Positions 20,976 to 30,639 of a DNA stretch of 64,000 bases are shown one piece after another. Location of the stretch: positions 74,644,863 through 74,708,862 of the forward strand of contig CM064861.1 of assembly GCA_032719365.1 (NCBI GenBank), in the 5' to 3' direction. Made by a program: the position numbers and the translations under genes. Below the pieces are notes generated by a model. It had not been told where the DNA came from. It searched no databases and worked only from the letters and a program-made list of their open reading frames with translations. How positions within the stretch are numbered: position 1 is the stretch's first letter; each line of letters starts with the position of its first letter. This stretch comes from Prinsepia uniflora (lineage: Eukaryota > Streptophyta > Magnoliopsida > Rosales > Rosaceae).

Positions 20976-22260
20976 TGTTGGGTGGAGATAGAAGGCCAGA
21001 TCATAACAGAACTCAACAACACATATCCCTCAAAAGCCAACTGCTACTGATGAAGTGATAAAGTAGTCTATCACAAACAGATTAAGTAATCAATAGATTT
21101 TAACAAGATCTGAAACTGGAAACATACCATCAGATTCAAATTCTAAACAAAATAACACCCAGTAACCGCTCAAATATTAATAATTTATCGATGTACTAAC
21201 TAGAACATAAATCATAACAAACAAAATATTTAGATGGAAACATAGGGCAGTTTATAATACACATTCTATTTCACCATCCTACCCCAAGAGGACATATTTG
21301 ATTCAATCATAAGCATATAAAACCCTGGGGTAATCTTTAGTGGGTTTGCCCTTCTCAGTGCATCACCCTTTAACTTAAATCTCACCACCACCTCCTAGTG
21401 GATGCAATAATTCTCTACACACAGGAATACCGAATTTCTAAAAATCAAATGAATCCCATTAGCATAATTTCCACCGACCCACAAACCAAAATTTCCCTCC
21501 ACGTAAGGGGCTTGGAATTTTGATGATTATATAATTCACCTAAACACGAAACAGAATAAAAAAGAAAAGTAAAATCTGTAATGTAAGGTCCGAAAGGAGA
21601 AACAAAATACACAATTGCATTTGAACTCAACAAATTAAGGCTCTACCAATGAAGCTCCGATGATGCAGAGAAATTAGCGCACAATTGCATTTGTCTTGAA
21701 AATTAGAGTTAAAACGAAATTATCCCGGAGGGTTCAGAGGATTTTCAACGGAATATGGAGGCTGGTTTCCTAGGCAACAGCCGACTAAACGAAGACAAAT
21801 GAAGAAGAGAAATTCTCTGTTTCTTTCTCGTTCATGCTATTCGCACCCCCGCAAATGCTACTACACCCCACAATGAATTTTTGTTTTTCTTAAATTCAGA
21901 GTTTACCCTCGAGAATTAGAAAACATAAAAAGTTAAAAAGCCTTATAACTCAAAATGTCACATTAAGGATCACATATGTTACCTTCGTTGCTCCATTCAT
22001 TATTTCCTATTAGTAACACCATCATTAGTACTTATGTGGCACTTATATGGCATTTATGTGCCACTAATGTGGCAATTAGACAGGTCGCTCGTGGTCCCCA
22101 TTATATCGATGTGGATCAGAGGAAACCCATTTCACGAATTGAGAATTCTAAGGCTGACGATTTGGGCAATTTTGGAGAAGAGGGAAGAGGAAGACGATAT
22201 TGAATCTTATTCAATCCATTGAATTTCGGTTTAGGGTTTGAATTGAACAGATAGACAAAA
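20976..22260 (-). promoter_or_regulatory. 5' leader and promoter region of the MSL-like gene
   Basis: Upstream of the ATG on the minus strand. A CATCAG acceptor-like site near 21045-21050 allows a leader intron, and CT/GAA-rich sequence at 21750-21840 could be the first non-coding exon; neither is proven. Around 22025-22080 TGTGGCA/TGTGCCA short repeats occur. No other coding sequence was seen. Confidence 0.35.
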
Positions 22261-22811
22261 CCAACATGATAAAAATGACAATCGCTCGAGAGTCTGGAGC
22301 ACGATAGCCTCGATATGGTAAGTTAGGGATTTAATTCAAAATTTTGAAACCTGAGTTCAAATTGGGAGTTAAGATTAAATTAGCCTAAATTTTCTTGGTG
22401 TTTGTGGGCAATGTGTAATGTTTTACACTTCGAATTGTTTAAATTTGCTTGGTTGTTGGTGGATGTGGCTGTTGGTGGATGTAAATAAAATAGGTTGTGA
22501 GTGTTGGTTTTGGAAAGTGAGTTGGGGTTATGACAGTGCGTGGGGTTAAGAAATAGGCATTTTAGATTAGAGCTAAGGCTTTCGAAATAGACATTAAAAT
22601 ATGGGTTGGGCATTTCAAATTAAATGGTTTAGGCCGTATAAGAGGAGCATTACAGTTGTGGCAGAAAATTGGAATTAAATCCAGTTCGGTGAGTAAAGCA
22701 GCGATACTCAATGTCCGATTATGGGAGCATTTTGAGTAATAAGCCAAAAGTTAAAAACACAAAATAAAATAAACCTCCAAGTGCTGGAGCTACTAAGCTA
22801 AAGATTTAAGC
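22261..22811. other. Intergenic, no gene recognised
   Basis: AT-rich DNA with short open frames only; no domain, repeat family or RNA gene recognised. Confidence 0.5.
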
Positions 22812-23479
22812 TACGTTTGGTATACCGTATAAGAGACTAGATAAAATAATATAGTACGAAACTAATGTTTGATACCACTCATATTAATTAGTTACCGTAT
22901 AAATTAGTACGGTTGAGTGTTCTTGTACGCTCCAGTCTCTTATAATATAAATTATTGTTACCGTATAATTATAATAATAATAATTATTATTATTATTATT
23001 TAATAAGTAGTAATAATAATGATATATCAATAATAAATTAAAATAAATAACAATTGTCAATAATAATAATAATAATAATAATAATATGTATAATTAATAT
23101 TTACGATATAAATGTTTAATGTCACCTATTATAATATAATACGACCAGTATAATATAATCAGGATTTTAATCCGGTAGAAAATCAAACGTCCAACTAAAT
23201 AGTTAGACTATTCAGTGGATAGATTAGTCTATTCGATGTAGTATTGTGCAGATTATTTTGAACTGATAGACTAATTAGCTCACTAGATAGATTAACTATT
23301 TAATCAGACATTTGATGTTCTACTAGATTAAACTTTCGTCTTACATTATAATAAGTAATAAGAAATATGTATATCTTAATTTTAATTATGAATATTATGA
23401 ATATTTATTTATTATTTTAATTAATTATTGATATATTATTATTATTAATATTTATTTAATTATAATTAATTATTAATGA

Positions 23480-23515
<36 letters not shown>

Positions 23516-23731
23516 CATTTTTATTATTATTATTATTACACTTTTCAAGATTTCTATTCATCCGACTATTTAATACGGATAATTTTGAGGATATTATTTT
23601 AACGAGTTTGGACCGTATAAAGACACTTAATCGTATTAATTTAAATAATGGCTAATTAGTACAAGTGGTAACAATAATTGGTTTCGTACTATATTATCCT
23701 ATTTATTCCCTTGTAGAGTGTACCAAACGTA
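22812..23731. mobile_element. Long-TIR non-autonomous DNA transposon (MITE-like)
   Basis: The left end TACGTTTGGTATACCGTATA and the right end (reverse complement TACGTTTGGTACACTCTACA) remain recognisably alignable for about 115 bp inward, including ATATAGTACGAAAC and TAATTAG blocks. ACCGTATAA recurs subterminally at both sides. The interior is (TAA)n/(TTA)n-rich with no transposase. Flanks ATTTAAGC and ACATTAAT do not give a clean target duplication, so the superfamily is left open. Confidence 0.72.
22975..23540. repeat. (TAA)n / (TTA)n microsatellite clusters
   Basis: Trinucleotide runs at about 22975-23000, 23058-23085 and 23480-23538 inside the TIR element, separated by AT-only sequence. 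Confidence 0.8.
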
Positions 23732-24420
23732 ACATTAATAGTATCCTTGATAATAAAAAAAAAGCTTAGTGATATTTTATTGTGTGAATGTGAAAGATCT
23801 TAAATTTCAAATTCAACATTCATAAAAAATAAAATCATTTCCTAATATCATTGTATATTAAAAAAAAAAAACATCAACAACGGTTATGTACACCCATACC
23901 TTACCAAGTAATAAATAAAGAAAGGGGAAGGTTGCTACAGGAAAGTTAATTTTTTTCCATTTTTTATTTTTTATGCATTATATTATTTTTTATAATCGTG
24001 AAATCAAATAAATTAAAAAATACTCGACGAATAAAAACATGCGCAAAGAAAAAACTAAAGCGAAATTTATTCTCCCAAATAACGCCTTATTTGTAGTTCG
24101 ATAAAAGGATGGTGATGGGATTTTTTCCCCAATTAACAATGAAGGATATAATTAGTTTTCTAATTTTTTATTTTATTTTTTAGTGATAAGGGTATAGATT
24201 CGATATAAGCCCCATAGGAATTATAATTTGGATATCCTCTATCCAGCCCCAACCCGAGCCACTCCAATCCCGGGAACCTTATCGGAGCTACCCCCGAAAA
24301 ACCAAACTCTGCCTTATATAAAGTTGCCAGAGTACGCTTAACTTACAGATTTGAAATCAGTATTTATATACTCGGTATTAACCATAATTTACAAGAACAT
24401 TATGTAGTCTTAGTAAGAGG
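23732..24420. other. Intergenic, no gene recognised
   Basis: AT-rich sequence with poly(A) and poly(T) runs and a short GC-richer stretch near 24245-24300. No coding, RNA or element signal I can support. Confidence 0.5.
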
Positions 24421-24671
24421 GGGAAGTGTTAAGAATTTATCCAGTGTGAGATATCTCATTGTTCGAGGAACCCTAGATATTGTTGGAGTGAAGGATTGGC
24501 AACAAAGGCGTTTGCTTTTCGTGAAATAATACCAATTAAAGCAGGGGGTTTCTTCAAACAACAATGAGCTGGGTCAACTATTCAATAAAATGAAATTGAA
24601 CATGTTTCCCATCTCTTCTCGAGAAACAAGTGGACTATGCAAAATTGTGCTCAATTTCATATGGGGCAATT
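24421..24671 (+). pseudogene. Plastid-derived DNA: rps12 end joined to ycf2 fragment
   Basis: 24421-24505 translates as a diverged version of the ribosomal protein S12 C-terminal region (VRYLIVRGTLDIVGVKD). 24514-24671 then reads like an N-proximal part of plastid Ycf2 (FREIIPIK, GFFKQQ, IEHVSHLFSRNKW, NCAQFHM) with stops and deletions. Both genes lie in the plastid inverted repeat but are not adjacent there, so this is a rearranged nuclear plastid insert. Confidence 0.7.
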
Positions 24672-25367
24672 CTGCTAAAATCGCTAGTAAAAAATACCAG
24701 CTTATTCCCTAAAAATTAAGAGCCAGCGAAAGGGATGACTATTCTTCTTTAATTGAAAAGGCTTTTATTCTATTATACGATAAACCCAAAGATCTCATTC
24801 CTCTTTTTTTATCTCCAACATTTGATTCTCTAGCCGCCTCAACTACCTTTGCGAGTTGAACGACCCGTTTCAAGAGGATTCATCCAAGACTGACGATCTC
24901 GTTAATTCTAAGGTAGTTTACTTGCTTACTTTAAAGAGTAAGGAAGATGAGAGGAGGGCAGGCTTTACGACATATATAATTACCTGGCTATTTTCTTTAT
25001 CATTCCTGCAATTACTGTGAATGCTCGAAATTCATGGATTCTCTGTTAGAGGGGAGCCGAGGTGGAATTATTCTATTGTGGCCTGGCTTAAAAAAAATCT
25101 TCCAATTACAAAAAAAAAAGTTCTGTTTTTACCCACGGTCCATATCCAACTTCAGTAAGAGTTGGTTCAGTGAAATAGAAAATTTATGAAGAAGAAATTT
25201 TTTTGTACCATTTGTATTCCTTTCTCACGTTTTTTTTTTATAATTGGGTTTGACCGTTTGATGGTGGAATATGCTGTGAAAATCCTCATCAAAGATGCAT
25301 AAAAAATTGTGTCCTAGCGAGCAACTTAAAGTGATAAAAAGAGAGATCAAATCAAATAGGGGACGAT
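24672..25367. other. Unassigned sequence after the plastid-derived insert
   Basis: Frames such as DYSSLIEKAFILLYD (about 24737-24781) look like decayed coding DNA and might be further organelle scraps, but I cannot name a source. No intact gene. Confidence 0.35.
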
Positions 25368-25927
25368 GACGAGAAGGTGAAGAACAAAGCCTTACATATG
25401 ATAGGGAAACACTAGAAACTCCTTACCCATGGCATCTTTGATCTCGATTACACCCTCTGTCCCTTCTATTGCAAGTGTTTCTATGAGGACTAAATGCCAT
25501 ACCTATACCCGCAGGCCTTAGCCATATTATATGCCCTCAAAGACAAGGGCATCTCCATGGTTGTTGCTTCAAGATCGCCCACTCTTGATATAGCCAAAGC
25601 ATTCCTTCAAACACTTGATGCGCACTCTTTGTTTGTGACCCAGGTGATCCTTTATCCCAATGTTTTTCTTTCTTTTTCTATTCAATTACAATTGCAGTAG
25701 TTTTACATGGTTTCTTTCTTGGGTTTCAATTGCATTTTCGTTTTTCGTTCTAAATTAATTGGGTCCATTTTTCTAAACTGAAAATGGTATCTGGGTTTGT
25801 GTTTATGCATGAGATTTTCTCCAGCTGGACTCACAAAATAGAGGATTTTCAAAAAATTCATGCAACTACTGGTGTGCCCTTTAATGAGATGTTTTTCTTT
25901 GATGATGAAGATAGGAATACTAAAACG
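25368..25927 (+). pseudogene. MDP1: Truncated magnesium-dependent phosphatase 1 (MDP1) gene copy
   Basis: The first exon region (25368-25643) encodes DEKVKNKALHMIG, then after a TAG the HAD catalytic motif FDLDYTL (from about 25438), FYCKC, then after a TAA MPYLYPQALAILYALKDKG and VVASRSPTLDIAKAFLQTL, ending at a GTGATC donor. The second exon (25811-25927) encodes EIFSSWTHKIEDFQKIH, TTGVPFNEM and FFFDDEDRNTKT. Its acceptor reads TGCAT instead of AG. The C-terminal exons are missing; an LTR element begins 82 bp later at 26010. Intact MDP1 is a cytosolic HAD phosphatase. Two stops, a lost acceptor and truncation make this a pseudogene. Confidence 0.82.
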
Positions 25928-26009
25928 GTAATCTATCTTTCCCCTTTTGCAGGCCTCACATTCATATATTCGAGCTGATATACAATATATTCATATTCTA
26001 AATTCATTA

Positions 26010-26469
26010 TGTTGACACCATATTGGACCGAGCAACGGACTTGTCAAACAACATATCAGACCAAGTAATAGGCCCGCCCAAAAGGCTTTGAAGATCACAT
26101 AAGGCTCACTATCGAGGCCCACAACTAGGGCTCATCTCGAAGGCCCATCACTAAAACCCATATTCGAGTCACACCATCATAACCTAATATTGCCTATATA
26201 ATGAGCATTATCACCCTCAAGGGGATCCCCACTCTCTCACTAGAGAAACCTCTCTCTCTAGACTTTAGAGCTCTCACATTCCTGTACATTAACTTTTTCT
26301 CTCTAAAATCTCTAAGCCTATTGTATTATGTACACAAACACTATTATACTAATGAGAAATAGGATAATACCATGGACGTAACCCGATTTAGGTGAACCAC
26401 GTACATGTTTGTGTTCTTAGGTGAGTGTGGTCTTCCTACTCCTAAGTTGGAACATTTTATACTTCAACA
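26010..26469 (+). repeat. LTR of a gypsy-like non-coding element
   Basis: Runs TGTTGACACC to CTTCAACA (TG...CA), contains CCTATATAATGAGC as a TATA box, and is followed at 26472 by TTTGGTGCCGTATATGGG, a primer-binding-site-like sequence of the kind seen in Tat/Athila-type gypsy elements. Confidence 0.7.
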
Positions 26470-26997
26470 ATTTGGTGCCGTATATGGGTATTGTGACAAA
26501 AATCTATGTCGGTTCTCTCTTCCTTACATCTGCAGAACCCACAAACCCAAAAATTCCAAGCACTTCCTAAAAATCAGCTCTAACCTTCCAAGAAATTTTA
26601 TCTCTTCCGATATTTTTCCTCTCTTTCGAGTTTGCCTCTCTTCCAAATTTCTCAGGTTACCAGAATTCACTCGGCCGACCGACGAGAACCCCGTGAGCTG
26701 TCCATTCACTCATCTCGGCCCAAGACCAGCACAATGGCTTTTGGACCTGTTCCCATTTAGCTTAGGCTTGTCAGTCACAAAGGGAGATCTATCCAACCTC
26801 TACTCAAGGGTCAACTTGGGCCACATATTCCATTCAATCCTCTAGGCCCAAATTTAATACACAAATCTTGCACTTAGGGCCAGTTATTCCATCCAAGATT
26901 TAGGGTCCACATGGAGACCAACAAGGACAAATGTTATTAATTATGTTATTATGAGGCAGTTGCAGGCCTTCCTTTGCAGACTCTTCCCAAAAGAAGA

Positions 26998-27167
26998 TAT
27001 ATATATATATATATATATTTATACTTCTCTGCCCACCACAAGTATATATATATATATATATATATATTCATACTTACCTCCTTACCTTTCAAGCATATAT
27101 AATATAAAAAAAAGACGGGAGCAGAGACAACCTGCACACCACACATATATATATATATATATATATA
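26998..27167. repeat. Three (TA)n microsatellites
   Basis: Runs of TA at about 26998-27019, 27041-27067 and 27143-27167. Each of the first two is followed by a similar TTCTGCCCACCACA- or TTCATACTTACC-like spacer, suggesting local duplication. Confidence 0.85.
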
Positions 27168-28498
27168 CCCTTTTGGCAACTTTGACTCTGCCCACCACAA
27201 ACCAATGTATGTATAGTCATGCTTGGTAGTTTGCACTCTACCACTTGACCCCACCACCAAAATATCACCCCTCTTTATTAAACAAAACTAACCCACCATT
27301 ACTGATCATCTTCTTTATCATCGTATATATGAAAGCAAAAAAAAAAAATGCAGGAACTTAGTGTTGAGAAAAAAACGCACACCTTGTCGCAGTCCACCTT
27401 CGGTGCACCTGAACTGCAAGACGCAACAGCGTCGAATCGAGGCCCACCGCTCGTCTGCTTGAACTGGAGCTTCTTGAGTCGCTACTCACCTATGATCAAC
27501 GACCCGGCTACACCAAATCACAAAGCCAAGCTCGATCAACCGACTGGGGTTGGCCGCTTGGAGTCACTGCCCCTTGCAGTTCGTCAAGAACCTAGCAACT
27601 AGTTAGTCACACACCCAAACTTCTCCAAGGAACACCATCATGAGGCTACAATTGAGCGGTCTAGCATGCTCGATGACGCTCCTCACGACTGTTCACCATA
27701 GTTGCATGCCTCAAGCATGGAACTGGCGGTAGACCACCTACTGCTAGTTGACTGACCCGACGATAACTTACCACTCAACATCTTCAAAAAATCATAGGCT
27801 CGATCGGCTGATTAGGGGAGATAGCTCAGCGTCGCCACTCCTTGTGGATCCACAAGGACCCAGCCCATGCGTAAGGCCAAGCTCGACCGACCCGATTGAC
27901 TTAGCAGTCACCCGCACGAAACACATGGCCGACCCAATCAAACGACCTTATTCAACAGTCTCCCACCAAGTCTTCTCTAACTAGCTCAAACAATGCCCGT
28001 TGACTCTTTGTTTCGAAAATCTTCTCCCGAAAACCACATGTTAACTTAGAGACCGATTGAAAGCGACTGCTCGGCATGCGCCCCCCCCCCCCCAACACCA
28101 TCCATGGCATCACCATTAGACTGCATCATGACTCACCCAGCGGCTTGGGGGACTTGGCCAACCTATGACCCCTTAGTCGCCTCCACAAACCAGCATCTGC
28201 CTAGGACGATCGTTTCAGTTGCGAGCCATCGAGTTCCACTTGAACTCTCAGCCCAGAGCCCCATATCGACCCTTTTCGACAGGTTCCCACCAAGGCTCAA
28301 ACATGATTCTCAGTCAAGCTTCCCAGTCAGTCTTCTTAGCCACTCAACTTCGATGACCATTCATCGACAGAGACAACCCACAAGCAAAACCATGCATGCC
28401 CCAATATCCTTTGGGCCTGGGGTGTTGGTCCAAACAGCTACACACTAAACGGTCTAGTCCACTCTGTCACCAAAACAAAAAACAAAAAAAACTTTTTA

Positions 28499-28980
28499 AT
28501 GTTTTTTGGGCTTGGGCACTTTACATTTTTTCAGCCCACCAACCGGCTTACTCAACTCGGCCAAAACCCACTCGAGCCACTCGACCAAAACCCACTTGGC
28601 CAAACCAACTCGACCACCAAAAAAAAAAAACCAGCAGAGCAGCCCAGTTTTCTTTGGGCCCATGCACTACCCCCCATTCTTTCTTGGCCCAGCAGGTTGT
28701 TTCCTACAACTACCATTGAGCGGCCTACTTACAAAAAAACATATTATATTTTTTGCACCCGACCCACTCTATTTTGGGCTCCTACCTCTCGGTTCACAAC
28801 GGCCCACCGAGCGATTAACTCACCCCAGCCTAGGCTGCCCACTCGTCCTTAAAAAAAAAAACAACAAAAAACAATTTTTTATTTTATTTTGGGCTTGGGC
28901 ACTTACATTTTTTCAGCCCACCGAGCGGCCCACTCAACTCGGCCAAAACCCACTCGGCCAAGCCAACTCGACCACCAAAA
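28499..28980. repeat. Imperfect direct duplication, period about 365 bp
   Basis: TTTTGGGCTTGGGCACTT, then TTTTTTCAGCCCACC, ACTCGGCCAAAACCCACT and CCAACTCGACCACCAAAA occur in the same order at about 28503-28622 and at about 28888-28979. The intervening DNA contains A-runs that vary in length. Confidence 0.72.
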
Positions 28981-29259
28981 GATAAACAAAAAAACCCAAA
29001 CTTTGTTTTGGGCCTTACATCTCAATTTTGAAGAAACCCATCGATCAGTCTAGCCCACTCAGTTTTCAAAATAAAAAAACAGAAACTTTTTTGTTTTGGG
29101 CCCTTACACTTTGGCATCAAAGCATTCCATTGAGTAGTCAAACCAACTCGGCCCACAAGTCGATATCACATTATAGTTCCAAAACCGAGCTACAAAATTC
29201 AGTTAGTAGGGGGCACTGTTTTCCCTCATCATTTATTGATTGATCACTCGTTATAGATC

Positions 29260-29680
29260 AACACCACTCTGTCATGACAAATTAGATGAGCGGCCAACCA
29301 CACTCAGACAACCAGGACTCATTTACCACAACTTTTATTTCGATATTACCACCATCCAAATAGGTTTTGTTATACTATTCAACTACAATTTTGGAGGCAC
29401 TACCACTCTGTCATTACAAATCGGATGAGCGGTCAACCACACTCGGCCAACCAAGACTCATCCACCACAACTTCTATCTCGGTATGAATACCATCCGAAT
29501 AGATTTTGTTCTACTCTTCCACTACAATTTGTAGGCACTACCACTCTATCATGACAAATCGGATGAATGGCCAACCATACTCAGCTAACCAGGAGGACAT
29601 CCACCCCAACTTTTATCTCGGTATGACCACCATCCGAACAGGTATTGCTATGCTCTTCCACTACAGTTTGAAAACACTAA
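29260..29680. repeat. Three tandem copies of a roughly 139-bp unit
   Basis: CCACTCTGTCATGACAAAT (29262), CCACTCTGTCATTACAAAT (29403) and CCACTCTATCATGACAAAT (29541) each begin a unit containing CGGATGAGCGGCCAACCA-, CATCCACCACAACTT- and CCATCCGAATAG-like blocks in the same order. Copies differ by many substitutions, so the array is old. Confidence 0.82.
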
Positions 29681-29959
29681 CTCAGCTTACACCACGAACT
29701 CTGCTCTTCCTCTCATCACACTTCCATGGCACCAACTCAACTTACACCACGAAATACCTCGTAATACACTTCCACAAAACTAGGTAACACTTCAAAACAT
29801 TAACTTATGAACATCATCAACATCATAGCATACATGCCAAACATACACAAAATCATACATGCCGAGAATACATGTCGAACATACATACACTCGTACATAT
29901 TAGGAAAACATAAGCTCATCCATACAACATTCAGCCTACGACTTAAACAAACAAGTAAG

Positions 29960-30395
29960 AGTACAGGCACACTCGGCTTACACTCAACACTTGACCTTTG
30001 CTCAAAATATTACCGAGCTACTCAACACATTACCAAGTTTAAATTTGCTCAACACATTACTGAGCTACTAAACATTTGGCCTCGACTCAAACATTAGAGT
30101 CGGAGTATAGGCAGCTCGACCTATACTCAAACCTTGGGCCTACGGCTCAAACATTCGAGTCGGAATACAGGCAACTTGACCGTACTCAACACTTGGTATC
30201 GACTCAAACATTCGAGTTAGAGTGTATTCGAGTCAGAGTACATGCGCACACAGCCTACACTCAACACTTGGCCTATGCTCAACACATTATCGAGCTACTC
30301 AACACATTATCGAGTATACATCTTCTTAACACATACCGAGCATATATTTACTCAATACATTACCGAGCTGCTCAAACACATCACTGAGCCCACAA
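29960..30395. repeat. Short-motif repeat field
   Basis: Irregular repetition of CACTCAACACTTGRCCT, CTCAACACATTACCGAGCTA and CTCAAACATTCGAGTCGGA over about 430 bp. No coding sense; part of the non-coding element interior. Confidence 0.7.
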
Positions 30396-30639
30396 TCAAA
30401 GCTAAACTTAGCTATCATGCCAACTTACACAGACAACACAAAATCACTGTAAGGCTTCAAGCTCGTACACCGGATCATACTCACCAGGGGACTGCCAAAG
30501 CACAATCACTATAAAACCACCGACTTAGAAGTACAACAAACTACAAAAGTCTTCCTCTCAGTATCCTACCTCGACTGAGAACTTGGGGGACTCATGATAG
30601 TATACCGAGCGAAATAGCAAACAAAAATAAAGGAGTTAC

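Larger units (their letters stand above)
26470..30639 (+). mobile_element. Non-coding interior of the gypsy-like element, ending at a polypurine tract and cut 3' LTR
   Basis: Begins with the primer-binding site at 26472 and closes with ACTTGGGGGACTCA (30581-30594) followed by TGATAGTATACCGAGC, the probable start of a 3' LTR that survives for only 45 bp before LTR A begins at 30640. No gag or pol homology was seen in any frame. The interior is rich in CACTCGGCC-type words and tandem repeats. The two putative LTR starts are only weakly similar, so they may not belong to one element. Confidence 0.5.

Noticed and set aside
22034..22222. Two overlapping 62-75 aa open frames upstream of the MSL-like gene
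   Set aside because: Built on TGTGGCA-type short repeats, with no domain and no splice support.
24672..25140. Possible third plastid or mitochondrial fragment
   Set aside because: Some frames look like decayed coding DNA, but I could not match them to a named organelle gene, so no gene is claimed.
26949..27260. Tyr-Ile repeat open frames on both strands
   Set aside because: They are translations of (TA)n runs.
28396..28985. Three overlapping open frames of 107-159 aa
   Set aside because: They span the duplicated, A-run-containing non-coding interior of the gypsy-like element; frames do not persist between the duplicated copies.
29260..30395. Regularly spaced repeats as a CRISPR-like array
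   Set aside because: Units are long, diverged and contiguous with no conserved short repeat and unique spacers; the genome is plant nuclear.
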